A DNA stretch of 64,000 nt, from contig JAHABX010000017.1 of assembly GCA_018376135.1 (NCBI GenBank), positions 1 to 64,000 on the forward strand, written 5' to 3'. The notes under the pieces are model-generated. The model was not told where the DNA came from, ran no database searches, and was given only the letters and a program-made list of their open reading frames with translations. This DNA is from Clostridiales bacterium (GTDB lineage: Bacteria; Bacillota; Clostridia; Lachnospirales; Lachnospiraceae). The position numbers were made by a program, and so were the translations under genes. Shown here piece after piece: positions 16,239 to 24,025 of this stretch. The first letter of the stretch is position 1, and every line of letters starts with the position of its first letter.

Positions 16239-18266
16239 ATGAGAATTGCTTTAACAGGCAACCCGAATTCCGGCAAGACTACAATGTATAATGCCCTTAC
16301 CGGAAGAAATGAAAAGGTCGGTAACTGGGCGGGGGTTACCGTAGACAAAAAAGAACATGTAATTAAAAAGGCATATACCGACGGCGATCAGCTGATTGCC
16401 GTAGATCTTCCCGGAGCTTATTCCATGTCTCCGTTCACCAGTGAAGAGAGCATTACCAGTGCATATGTAAAAAAGGAAAATCCAGATGTTATCATCAATA
16501 TCGTGGATGCTACGAATCTAAGCCGCAGTCTTTTCTTTACCACGCAGCTTCTGGAGTTGGGAATCCCGGTTGTTGTAGCCCTTAACAAGAGCGATTTAAA
16601 TGACAAAAAGGGAACAAAAATTGATATGGAGGCGTTGTCTCAAAAGCTTGGCTGTCCGGTTGTACATACGGTATCCGTTTCTGCTGAAGGTTTGAAAGCG
16701 GTTGTGGAAGCGGCAGAGGCACAGGCAGGGAAAATGCAGAAGGCTCCTTATGTGCAGGAAGATATTGATCTGACTGATAAAAGCCAGGTGGAAGCAGCTG
16801 ACCGCAGACGGTTTGAGTTTGTGAATCAGATTGTAAAATCGGTAGAAAGCCGTAAGGTTTTGACAAAGGATAAGAATCTGAACGATAAAATTGACGCAGT
16901 ACTTACCAATAAGTGGCTTGGTATTCCGATTTTTGCAGTTGTGATGTTCCTTGTTTTCCAAATCTCTCAGGTCTGGGTAGGCACGCCGATTGCAGATGTG
17001 CTTGTTGGCTGGCTGGAGGGCTTCCAGGGCTGGGTTGGCGGTCTTCTGGAGAATGCAAATCCGCTTCTGTCGGCACTGCTTGTGGATGGCGTCATTGGCG
17101 GAGTGGTAGCCGTAGTTGGTTTCCTTCCTCTTGTAATGGTAATGTATTTCCTGATCGCACTGCTTGAGGACTGCGGATATATGTCCCGTGTTGCTGTTGT
17201 ACTGGATCCGATTTTCAAAAGAGTCGGTCTTTCCGGTAAGTCTGTAATTCCGTTTGTAATTACAGTCGGCTGTGCGGTTCCGGGTATTATGGCAAGCCGT
17301 ACCATTCGTAACGAGCGTGAACGCAGAGCAACCGTTATGCTGGCTCCGTTTATGCCATGTGGTGCAAAAATCCCCGTCATTGCCCTTTTTGCAGGCGCAT
17401 TTTTTGATGATGCAGGCTGGGTTAGTTTTACCATGTATTTTTCAGGCATTGTCCTGATCTTCCTGGGCGCTCTGCTTGTGAACCAGATTGCCGGATACAA
17501 AGCAAGAAAATCTTTCTTTATTATTGAATTGCCGGAATACAAAGCTCCTTCTCTTGTGGGTGCCTTTAAGTCTATGTGCAGCCGCGGCTGGGCTTATATT
17601 GTAAAGGCAGCAACTATTATCCTGCTCTGTAATACGGCTGTTCAGATTATGCAGACCTTTAACTGGAGATTTCAGGTTGCGGAAACAGCAGACGCTTCCA
17701 TCCTGGCGTCGATTGCTTCTCCGTTTGCATATTTGCTGGTTCCGATTGTAGGTGTTTTAAGCTGGCAGCTGGCAGCGGCAGCCGTTACCGGATTTATTGC
17801 AAAGGAAAATGTTGTCGGCACACTTGCGGTTTGCTTTGTTGGTCTTGAAAACCTCATTGATACAGAAGAACTGGCTCTTATGGAAGGTGCGGGAGCAGAG
17901 GTTGCAGGTGTTATGGCAATTACAAAAGTTGCAGCGCTTGCCTATCTGATGTTTAACCTTTATACCCCTCCCTGCTTTGCAGCGATCGGAGCCATGAACG
18001 CTGAAATGAAGAGCGGCAAATGGGTTTGGGGCGGCATCGGTCTTCAATTGGGTGTAGGCTTTACGGTGGCATATCTGGTATACACCATTGGCACGCTTGC
18101 TACGGCGCCGGAAACTCTGAATATTGGAGCTGCTCTTGCAGGTCTGGCAGCTGTTGCGGCTATGGTTGTCATTGTTGTTTCGATGATTGCGAATACAAAG
18201 AAGAAAGTGAAATCAGAATATGCTTTGCATGGAGCCGGTGCAAACGTCTATGCTGTGAGTAAATAA
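16239..18266 (+). CDS. feoB: Ferrous iron transporter FeoB
   Basis: A 675-residue FeoB: N-terminal G domain with G1 GNPNSGKTT at 7-15, G3 DLPG near 55 and G4 NKSD near 120, a helical guanine-dissociation-inhibitor-like region, then the membrane core with two Gate motifs (about 310-360 with a GCAVPGI element, and near 500-540) and a C-terminal membrane region. It imports Fe2+ in anaerobes. GGAGG precedes the ATG. It is flanked by feoA and the Cys-rich FeoB-associated peptide and has metal-type operators upstream, so iron repression is likely. Confidence 0.97.
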   Translation: MRIALTGNPNSGKTTMYNALTGRNEKVGNWAGVTVDKKEHVIKKAYTDGDQLIAVDLPGAYSMSPFTSEESITSAYVKKENPDVIINIVDATNLSRSLFFTTQLLELGIPVVVALNKSDLNDKKGTKIDMEALSQKLGCPVVHTVSVSAEGLKAVVEAAEAQAGKMQKAPYVQEDIDLTDKSQVEAADRRRFEFVNQIVKSVESRKVLTKDKNLNDKIDAVLTNKWLGIPIFAVVMFLVFQISQVWVGTPIADVLVGWLEGFQGWVGGLLENANPLLSALLVDGVIGGVVAVVGFLPLVMVMYFLIALLEDCGYMSRVAVVLDPIFKRVGLSGKSVIPFVITVGCAVPGIMASRTIRNERERRATVMLAPFMPCGAKIPVIALFAGAFFDDAGWVSFTMYFSGIVLIFLGALLVNQIAGYKARKSFFIIELPEYKAPSLVGAFKSMCSRGWAYIVKAATIILLCNTAVQIMQTFNWRFQVAETADASILASIASPFAYLLVPIVGVLSWQLAAAAVTGFIAKENVVGTLAVCFVGLENLIDTEELALMEGAGAEVAGVMAITKVAALAYLMFNLYTPPCFAAIGAMNAEMKSGKWVWGGIGLQLGVGFTVAYLVYTIGTLATAPETLNIGAALAGLAAVAAMVVIVVSMIANTKKKVKSEYALHGAGANVYAVSK

Positions 18267-18269
18267 GCG

Positions 18270-18437
18270 ATGGCAGATATTATCATTATTGCAATTCTGG
18301 TAAGTATTTTAAGCGGTGCTGTGTGGTATCTGCGTAATGCAAAAAAAAGCGGGGAAACCTGTATAGGCTGCCCGCATTCAAAACAGTGCGGCGGCTGTCA
18401 TTGTGGGGAAACGGATATCAGACAGAATCACAGGTAA
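18270..18437 (+). CDS. FeoB-associated Cys-rich membrane protein
   Basis: A 55-residue peptide starting 3 nt after the feoB stop. It has one membrane helix (about 3-21) and a Cys-rich tail with C31, C34, C40, C43 and C45 (CxxC-x5-CxxCxC). It matches the FeoB-associated Cys-rich protein family, which sits after feoB in many Firmicutes. The cysteines may bind Fe2+ or an Fe-S cluster at the transporter exit; this is inferred. It ends at TAA 18435-18437, before a strong terminator. Confidence 0.85.
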   Translation: MADIIIIAILVSILSGAVWYLRNAKKSGETCIGCPHSKQCGGCHCGETDIRQNHR

Positions 18438-18447
18438 TGAAACATGA

Positions 18448-18481
18448 GGGATGCGTATCTTACTGTTCGCATCCCTTTTTT
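18448..18481 (+). terminator. feo operon terminator
   Basis: GGGATGCG (18448-18455) pairs with CGCATCCC (18468-18475), followed by six Ts. Confidence 0.92.
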
Positions 18482-18490
18482 GGAATCAGG

Positions 18491-18508
18491 GGTTAGTGAT
18501 GACTAACC
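18491..18508 (+). promoter_or_regulatory. Metal-type operator 4 at AraC gene start
   Basis: GGTTAG-TGATGA-CTAACC, a perfect 6-bp-arm dyad with the shared core. It spans the likely ATG (18499) of the AraC-type regulator, so binding here would block transcription or initiation of that gene. Confidence 0.7.
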
Positions 18509-19458
18509 AAAACCCGGAGACAGAACTTTCCAAAGAAAATCTGCGTATTCCGGGAGAGTGTGACAGGGAAGGCAGGAGAATGGGCAAGCGGTATGTTGCT
18601 GGGATAAATATGGTGTTTCCGGGGATTTCTGTTATCTATCAGGAATCACATGTACAAAGAGGTAAATTAGAAGAAATAGAAATATCCTCTGACAAAGTGT
18701 TTGAGATCTTTCATTGCCGGGAAGGCAGGATGGAGTGTCGTATGGCAGATGATCTGTGCTATCTTTCGCCGGGAGACTTGTTGCTTGTAAAAAGCAGCTG
18801 TCGTTCTTCTTCCATATTTTTCCCGCTGAAGCATTATCATGGAATTGTGATCCGCATTGATACGGAGAAAGCTCCGGAATGTCTGTCCTGCTTTTTGAGC
18901 GATGTGGCAGTACAGCCCAAAAAGATAAAAGAGAAGTTTTGTGACGGGAAAAGATATTTTATTGCACGCTCCAATCCATCTGTGGAACATATTTTTTCTG
19001 AGCTGTATAACGTGCCTGAAAAGATACGGCAGGGGTATTCTAAAATTAAAGTATTGGAGCTTATGCTGTTTTTAAGTGTTTTTGATATTGAGGACAGGAG
19101 ATCCTGTGATCGTTCCGTGTCGTCCAACCAGGCTGGTCTTGCAAAAAATATTGCAGATTACCTTACTGAAAATATGTATGAGAAAATCACACTCAAACAG
19201 GCTGCGGAAGAATTTCATGTTTCTGAAACTGCAGTTAAAAATGTGTTTAAAGCAGTCTATGGCGTTCCTTTTTATGCTTATATCAAAACACTGAAAATGG
19301 AATCGGCATCTTATATGCTGGAATATACAGACAAGACAGTTCTTGAGATCGCCGGTGAACATGGATATGACAATGCCAGCAAATTTGCGGTTGCTTTCCG
19401 GTCAGTAAAGGGTGTATCTCCGGGAGAATATCGATTGAAACATATGAAAAGAAGATGA
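18499..19458 (+). CDS. AraC family transcriptional regulator
   Basis: A 319-residue AraC/XylS regulator with an N-terminal sensing region (about 50-200; CREGRMECRM is a cupin-like turn) and a C-terminal double HTH (about 215-315, with ITLKQAAEEFHVSETAVKNVFK and the VLEIAGEHGYDNASKFAVAFR signature). The start at 18499 has AGGGG at good spacing but lies inside operator 4; ATG 18580 is an alternative giving 292 residues. It sits between feoB and a Fur-like gene, so it may act in iron or heme/siderophore control like PchR-type AraC proteins. The ligand is unknown. Confidence 0.85.
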   Translation: MTNQNPETELSKENLRIPGECDREGRRMGKRYVAGINMVFPGISVIYQESHVQRGKLEEIEISSDKVFEIFHCREGRMECRMADDLCYLSPGDLLLVKSSCRSSSIFFPLKHYHGIVIRIDTEKAPECLSCFLSDVAVQPKKIKEKFCDGKRYFIARSNPSVEHIFSELYNVPEKIRQGYSKIKVLELMLFLSVFDIEDRRSCDRSVSSNQAGLAKNIADYLTENMYEKITLKQAAEEFHVSETAVKNVFKAVYGVPFYAYIKTLKMESASYMLEYTDKTVLEIAGEHGYDNASKFAVAFRSVKGVSPGEYRLKHMKRR

Positions 19459-19484
19459 GAGGATGACGGACAGAGAGGCGGAAA

Positions 19485-19949
19485 ATGGATAATGAAAATA
19501 TTTCAATGCAAGATATGAGAAAGCAGGAAATATTGCAGTGTTTGAGGAAAATGAATTTCAGAATCACGAAGCAGAGAGCCCTGCTGCTGGATATTGTTTT
19601 GGCGGGAAACTGCAGCTGCTGTAAGGAAATATATTATGAGGCTGTTAAAAAAGATGTTGAAATAGGAATCGCCACAGTATACAGAATGATAAACATATTG
19701 GAGGAAATAGGGGTAATCAGTCGAAACAGATTATCGCAGATAGAGTATAAGGACTGTGGTGCAGAAGGTGAAATGTACAGGATTGTTTTCGATGACAAGA
19801 CGGAAATCACGCTCTCAGAAAAGAAGTGGAGACAAGTAGTGGCAAGCGGGCTGAGAAGCTGTGGTTTTGCGGGGACTCAGGATCTGAAAAGTATTGAATA
19901 TGGGAAACGTATCGTTGATTGGGAAAAGAATAGTCAAGTGAAGGATTGA
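19485..19949 (+). CDS. Fur-like winged-helix protein
   Basis: A 154-residue protein whose first part (about 10-85) resembles the Fur winged helix: LRKMNFRITKQRALLLDIVL then IGIATVYRMINILEEIGVISR. The C-terminal part does not show the Fur His/Cys metal sites (no HHH and no CxxC pair for structural zinc) and looks like a different small domain. It may therefore be a metal-blind or differently sensing relative. It follows the AraC gene by 26 nt with AGAGAGG before its ATG, likely cotranscribed. Its target is unknown; the dyads in this block look more DtxR-like than Fur boxes. Confidence 0.75.
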   Translation: MDNENISMQDMRKQEILQCLRKMNFRITKQRALLLDIVLAGNCSCCKEIYYEAVKKDVEIGIATVYRMINILEEIGVISRNRLSQIEYKDCGAEGEMYRIVFDDKTEITLSEKKWRQVVASGLRSCGFAGTQDLKSIEYGKRIVDWEKNSQVKD

Positions 19950-20011
19950 TGTGTGTCCTGCAGAGAATCAGCTGCAGTTGTTGAGAAAAAATATCAACAG
20001 AGAAAAATGGC

Positions 20012-20041
20012 TTGAAACAACGATTATATGGCGTATATACT
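20012..20041 (+). promoter_or_regulatory. Promoter before micropeptide
   Basis: TTGAAA (20012-20017), 18 nt, TATACT (20036-20041), 33 nt before the 26-residue ORF at 20075. Confidence 0.65.
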
Positions 20042-20074
20042 TAATATTATATAAAAGAAGAAGAGGGTGTGCAT

Positions 20075-20155
20075 ATGAAAAATCACAGGTTTTGGGCATG
20101 GGCGTTAGTTGTTTGTCTTTTTATGACTCTTTATACCGGATATAAGCACAAATAG
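20075..20155 (+). CDS. 26-residue membrane micropeptide
   Basis: A 26-codon ORF with basic N terminus MKNHR, one hydrophobic helix and a YTGYKHK end. It is preceded by AGAGGGTG and followed after 12 nt by the DUF6110-like gene. I believe very similar peptides occur beside DUF6110 genes in Lachnospiraceae (possibly DUF6219), but this is from memory. Its length, ribosome site and position argue that it is translated. Role unknown, perhaps a small partner of the metal ATPase encoded downstream. Confidence 0.65.
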   Translation: MKNHRFWAWALVVCLFMTLYTGYKHK

Positions 20156-20167
20156 GAGGTACATATT

Positions 20168-20482
20168 ATGTTGAAATGTTTTGAGTGTATTAATTGGAAG
20201 AAAACAGGTATTTTTGCAGCAGGTGTGGCTTTTGGTACAGCGGGAATCAAAATTTTATCCAGCAAAGATGCGAAAAAAGTATATACAGATTGCACAGCGG
20301 CTGCATTAAGAGCGAAGGAATGTGTAATGAAGACGGTTTCGGTTGTCCAGGAAAATGCAGAAGATATTTACGCAGATGCAAAAGCAATCAATGAAGAACG
20401 GGAAGCACAGGAAGAAGCGGCAAAGTTCGACAATGCAGATGAAAATGTAGAATCAGAGGACATTAAAGAAGCGGCGGAATAA
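20168..20482 (+). CDS. DUF6110-like small protein
   Basis: A 104-residue protein with an N-terminal hydrophobic, glycine-rich segment (about 12-28, KTGIFAAGVAFGTAGIKIL) and a long charged helix with an acidic C-terminal tail. It resembles DUF6110 proteins encoded next to heavy-metal P-type ATPases. AGGAGG lies 8 nt before the ATG. It is between the micropeptide and the ATPase, separated from the latter by a hairpin. It probably anchors at the membrane. No biochemical role is known to me. Confidence 0.75.
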   Translation: MLKCFECINWKKTGIFAAGVAFGTAGIKILSSKDAKKVYTDCTAAALRAKECVMKTVSVVQENAEDIYADAKAINEEREAQEEAAKFDNADENVESEDIKEAAE

Positions 20483-20499
20483 TAAAAGAATACATAAAA

Positions 20500-20534
20500 G
20501 GAAACACCTGTACTGATAGCAGGTGTTTTCTTTT
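20500..20534 (+). terminator. Attenuator before ATPase gene
   Basis: AAACACCTG (20502-20510) pairs with CAGGTGTTT (20520-20528), followed by a T-rich stretch, in the 71-nt gap before the P-type ATPase. It would lower ATPase expression relative to the small proteins. Confidence 0.75.
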
Positions 20535-20553
20535 AAGGAAAAGGTGATTTTTT

Positions 20554-22641
20554 ATGAAGTTTCAAATTGCACATGAAGCCAAAGGAAGAATGCGCATTCA
20601 TGTAATACAGGGAAAAATGAGCTGCGAACAGGCAGATACACTTTTTTATTATTTGAATAATCAGGAGAAAATACAGTCGATAAAAGTTTACGAGCGAACT
20701 GCAGATGTAACCATTTGTTATAAAGGAGAGCGGGCGCAGCTTATCTGTATGCTGAGACAGTTTCGATATGAAAACGTCAGCGTGCCAACGGGATTGATCG
20801 AAAATTCCGGAAGGAAGCTAAATAATATCTATCAGGAAAAATTGATTGGAAAAGTCATTTTTTATTATGCAAGAAAACTGGTGCTTCCTTATCCGGTCCG
20901 GTTATGTTATACGGCAGTGTGTGCAGTAAAATATGTCTGGAAAGGAATACATAGCCTTGTAAAAGGGAAAATAGAGGTTCCTGTGCTGGATGCGATGGCG
21001 ATTGGGATATCAATTTTAAGGAACGAAGTAAATACGGCGGCTTCCATTATGTTCCTGCTTGGGGTTGGAGAGATTTTGGAAGAGTGGACTCATAAGAAGT
21101 CAGTTGGTGATCTTGCAAGAACGATGCTGTTAAATGTCAACAAGGTATGGCTTATACAGGAGGGGCAGCAGGTGCTTGTTTCAGCGGCGGAGGTTGAGGC
21201 GGGAGACAGAGTGGTTGTTCACATGGGGAATGTCATTCCTTTTGACGGAATTGTGACAGACGGTGAGGCAATGATTAATCAGGCGGCGCTGACGGGAGAG
21301 TCTGTTCCGGTACACAAAACAAAAGACAGCTATGTGTATGCCGGAACAGTTGTAGAAGAGGGAGAAATTACGGTTTTAGTGAAGCAGGCAGGCGGTACTG
21401 GTCGATTTGACAAAATAGTGACATTGATTGAAAAATCTGAGAAATTAAAGTCAGGTCTGGAAAGCAAGGCAGAGCATCTCGCAGACCGTCTCGTACCGTA
21501 TAGTTTGGGAGGAACCGTATTGACCTGTTTCCTCACAAAAAATTCTACAAAAGCATTATCAGTCTTAATGGTTGATTTTAGCTGTGCGTTAAAACTGGCA
21601 ATGCCTCTTTCTGTATTATCAGCCATTCGTGAGGCGCGGTTATATGATCTTACAGTAAAAGGGGGAAAATATTTAGAGGCAGTCTCAGAGGCAGATACTA
21701 TCGTTTTTGATAAGACGGGCACTCTTACAAAAGCAAAACCAACCGTTGTCAGAACAATATCTTTTAATGAAAATTCTTCAAGTGATATATTAAGGCTGGC
21801 AGCATGTATGGAAGAACATTTTCCGCATTCCATGGCAAAGGCAGTAGTGGAGGCAGCGGCAAATCAACATTTGGAGCATAAGGAAATGCATTCAAAGGTA
21901 GAGTATATTGTTGCACATGGAATTGCTACAACCATTGACGGAAAACGGGCAATTATAGGAAGCGGGCACTTTGTGTTTGAAGATGAAAAATGTAAAATAC
22001 CGGATGGGAAAGAAAAGATTTTCGAACAGATTCCGAAGGAATATTCCCAGCTTTATCTGGCGGTTGAAAATGAATTGGCAGGTGTTATACTGATCGAAGA
22101 TCCGCTGAGAGAAGAAGCGGTCACAGTTGTGGATTCTTTAAGAAAAGCAGGATTCTCCAAAATTGTCATGATGACTGGAGATAGTGAAAGAGCAGCAGCG
22201 GCGATTGCAAAAAAAGCAGGTATTGATGAATATTATTCCGAAGTTCTGCCGGAGGACAAGGCAGACTTTATTGAAAAGACGAAAGCAAAAGGGCATAAAG
22301 TGATTATGATTGGAGATGGAATCAATGATTCACCGGCGCTGTCTGTGGCTGATGTTGGTATTGCAATCAGTGACGGTGCAGAGATTGCGAGAGAAATTGC
22401 TGATATAACAGTTGGTTCCGATAATCTGTCACAAATTGTAACCCTGAAATTGCTCAGTGATCACTTGATGAAACGTATCCACAAAAATTATCATTTTATT
22501 GTAGGATTTAATACATTACTGATTATTTTGGGAATTGGAGGTGTTATACAGCCAACAACTTCTGCCCTGCTGCATAATGGGTCGACTTTGGCAATCAGTT
22601 TGAAAAACATGCAGAATCTCTTAGTGGAGAAAGAAGCGTAA
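20554..22641 (+). CDS. P1B-type heavy-metal ATPase, atypical metal site
   Basis: A 695-residue P1B-type ATPase. An N-terminal HMA-like domain (about 1-75, GRMRIHV) lacks the CxxC metal motif. The actuator TGES is at 247-250, the phosphorylated Asp is D386 in DKTGTLT, and the hinge GDGINDSPALS is near 590. The intramembrane metal motif, usually CPC or SPC, is here SCALK (343-347). The nucleotide-domain HP motif is PHS. This places it outside the classic Cu (CPC) and Zn (CPC) groups; by neighbourhood a role in Fe2+ or Mn2+ efflux is possible but unproven. It follows the DUF6110-like gene and lies in the same block as feoAB. Confidence 0.9.
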   Translation: MKFQIAHEAKGRMRIHVIQGKMSCEQADTLFYYLNNQEKIQSIKVYERTADVTICYKGERAQLICMLRQFRYENVSVPTGLIENSGRKLNNIYQEKLIGKVIFYYARKLVLPYPVRLCYTAVCAVKYVWKGIHSLVKGKIEVPVLDAMAIGISILRNEVNTAASIMFLLGVGEILEEWTHKKSVGDLARTMLLNVNKVWLIQEGQQVLVSAAEVEAGDRVVVHMGNVIPFDGIVTDGEAMINQAALTGESVPVHKTKDSYVYAGTVVEEGEITVLVKQAGGTGRFDKIVTLIEKSEKLKSGLESKAEHLADRLVPYSLGGTVLTCFLTKNSTKALSVLMVDFSCALKLAMPLSVLSAIREARLYDLTVKGGKYLEAVSEADTIVFDKTGTLTKAKPTVVRTISFNENSSSDILRLAACMEEHFPHSMAKAVVEAAANQHLEHKEMHSKVEYIVAHGIATTIDGKRAIIGSGHFVFEDEKCKIPDGKEKIFEQIPKEYSQLYLAVENELAGVILIEDPLREEAVTVVDSLRKAGFSKIVMMTGDSERAAAAIAKKAGIDEYYSEVLPEDKADFIEKTKAKGHKVIMIGDGINDSPALSVADVGIAISDGAEIAREIADITVGSDNLSQIVTLKLLSDHLMKRIHKNYHFIVGFNTLLIILGIGGVIQPTTSALLHNGSTLAISLKNMQNLLVEKEA

Positions 22642-22705
22642 GGGTACTATAATAGGAAATTATAAAACATGGCGGGTAGAAAACTCGCCAATTGTTTGAT
22701 CTTCG

Positions 22706-22721
22706 GTTAGCGACTGCTAAT
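22706..22721 (+). promoter_or_regulatory. Metal-type operator 5
   Basis: GTTAG-CGACTG-CTAAT in the gap after the ATPase. The rest of 22642-22905 holds short palindromes (TGGCG/CGCCA near 22670, GGCC-TGGA-GGCC near 22840) but no gene. Confidence 0.65.
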
Positions 22722-22866
22722 TACAAAGGCGTATACAAACCCAAAATGCAGATAATACACAGTCTTTTCGGAGTGTGATTCTGCCTTTTTGGAGCAGACG
22801 GCAGGTGTCGGTTCTGTTATAGTTATTACGAACAGAAGGCCTGGAGGCCTATATTCTTTATCATTG

Positions 22867-22884
22867 AGTTAGCAAAAACTAACT
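22867..22884 (+). promoter_or_regulatory. Metal-type operator 6, before DUF2325
   Basis: AGTTAG-CAAAAA-CTAACT, ending 23 bp before the DUF2325 start. The same core as the feoA and feoB sites predicts shared control. Confidence 0.7.
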
Positions 22885-22907
22885 GAATTGCAGGAGGAAG
22901 TGAATAT

Positions 22908-23183
22908 ATGAGTGTAGCGATCGTAGGTGGAAATGAATGTATGATGAGACGGTATAAAGAGCTTTGTGAACAATACGCCTGTAAGGCGAAAGTATATTTG
23001 AAGCCGTCAGCCTGTTTAAAGAATATCGGCTCTCCGGATCTGCTGATTCTCTTTACTGGGACGATGTCCCATAAAATGCTGCACAGAGTTCTCGAGGCGG
23101 CAAAAGGACAGGATATTCGGATCGCAAGAAGCCACACGGGTTCTCTGACAGCGCTCAGAAAGATTCTGGAAGATCACAGGTAG
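22908..23183 (+). CDS. DUF2325 protein
   Basis: A 91-residue Rossmann-like small domain with the DUF2325 pattern: SVAIVGGNECMMRRYKELCEQYACKAKVY at the start, SPDLLILFTGTMSHKM in the middle and the IRIARSHTGSLTAL end. The biochemical function of this family is not established. AGGAGG precedes the ATG. It is followed after 13 nt by a DUF3793 gene, and a metal-type operator lies just upstream. It probably belongs to an iron-limitation response. Confidence 0.85.
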   Translation: MSVAIVGGNECMMRRYKELCEQYACKAKVYLKPSACLKNIGSPDLLILFTGTMSHKMLHRVLEAAKGQDIRIARSHTGSLTALRKILEDHR

Positions 23184-23196
23184 GAGGGAGGTTTTT

Positions 23197-23751
23197 ATGT
23201 CCGAAGAGCATGTGGTTATGCAGTCTTCTCCGACTTTGGCAGGAATTAAAACGGGCAGTCTGTTTCCTGTGCAGGTGGAGGAAAGGGATGAATTTATGAC
23301 GCAGATACGCATGATAAATGCTTGTCTGGTCCCTAAAGGAGCATGTCTTCTGCCGCTTCGTTTCAGTGAAAACCGGGCGCTTTTATACCTTTATCGGCCG
23401 GTACTGCTTGACCGGGATCTGAAAGATACATTGGCAAGAAGAATCCTGTCCGAGAAAAATTACCCGGTAGAAAGCACCTGCGGATGTATCCGGGAACTGG
23501 CACGCCGATTGAAGGAGGACGGGGATTTTCCTCATGAAGTGGGATTGTTTCTTGGATATCCTTCGGAGGATGTAGACGGGTTTATCAGAAATTGTGCGCG
23601 ATGCGCAAAATATGTTGGCACATGGAAGGTGTACGGAGATATGGAAAAAGCAAAGAAAAAATTCAGACAGTACAAAAAGTGCACCAGATTATATTATGAA
23701 AGATTTCAGCAGCACAATTCGCTGGAAAAGCTGGTTGTAGCACTTATCTAA
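23197..23751 (+). CDS. DUF3793 protein
   Basis: A 184-residue protein matching DUF3793, found near feoB and flavodoxin genes in anaerobic Firmicutes. It has the GACLLPLRFSENRALLYLYRP block, CGCIRELARRL, a GLFLGYPSEDVDGFI motif and a Cys-rich NCARCAKYVGTWKVYGD segment, ending in a basic helix. The clustered cysteines could bind heme or metal, but no activity is known to me. It is cotranscribed with the DUF2325 gene and closes the iron block. Confidence 0.85.
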   Translation: MSEEHVVMQSSPTLAGIKTGSLFPVQVEERDEFMTQIRMINACLVPKGACLLPLRFSENRALLYLYRPVLLDRDLKDTLARRILSEKNYPVESTCGCIRELARRLKEDGDFPHEVGLFLGYPSEDVDGFIRNCARCAKYVGTWKVYGDMEKAKKKFRQYKKCTRLYYERFQQHNSLEKLVVALI

Positions 23752-23820
23752 CAGATCTGACCCGGTACATTTGAATAACGGATCCGCTGGAATATTTTCC
23801 ACATGGATGTCCGGTAAATA

Positions 23821-23864
23821 AAGTCTGCAGAAATTCTGAAACATGGATTTAAGCAGACTTTTTT
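23821..23864 (+). terminator. Terminator at end of iron block
   Basis: AAGTCTGC (23821-23828) pairs with GCAGACTT (23853-23860), then six Ts. Confidence 0.8.
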
Positions 23865-23933
23865 GTTTATGCAATTTCCGTTCGCAAAGCGAATTTTAAA
23901 AGGATTCAGGAATGAATTTTGGAGTCAGGCGGA

Positions 23934-23962
23934 TTGAACATTTTTTAATTTTATGGTAAAAT
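23934..23962 (+). promoter_or_regulatory. pyrE promoter
   Basis: TTGAAC (23934-23939), 17 nt, TAAAAT (23957-23962), so pyrE has its own promoter separate from pyrFKD. Confidence 0.7.
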
Positions 23963-24025
23963 AAAAAAAATTTGGAAAAAGCAAAAGGCTTATAAAGCCT
24001 GTAGATACAGGAGGTTTCAGAGAAG

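Noticed and set aside
15796..22884. Repeated TTAG dyads as a CRISPR array or transposon ends
   Set aside because: They are irregularly spaced over 7 kb, palindromic and located at promoters, so operators fit better.
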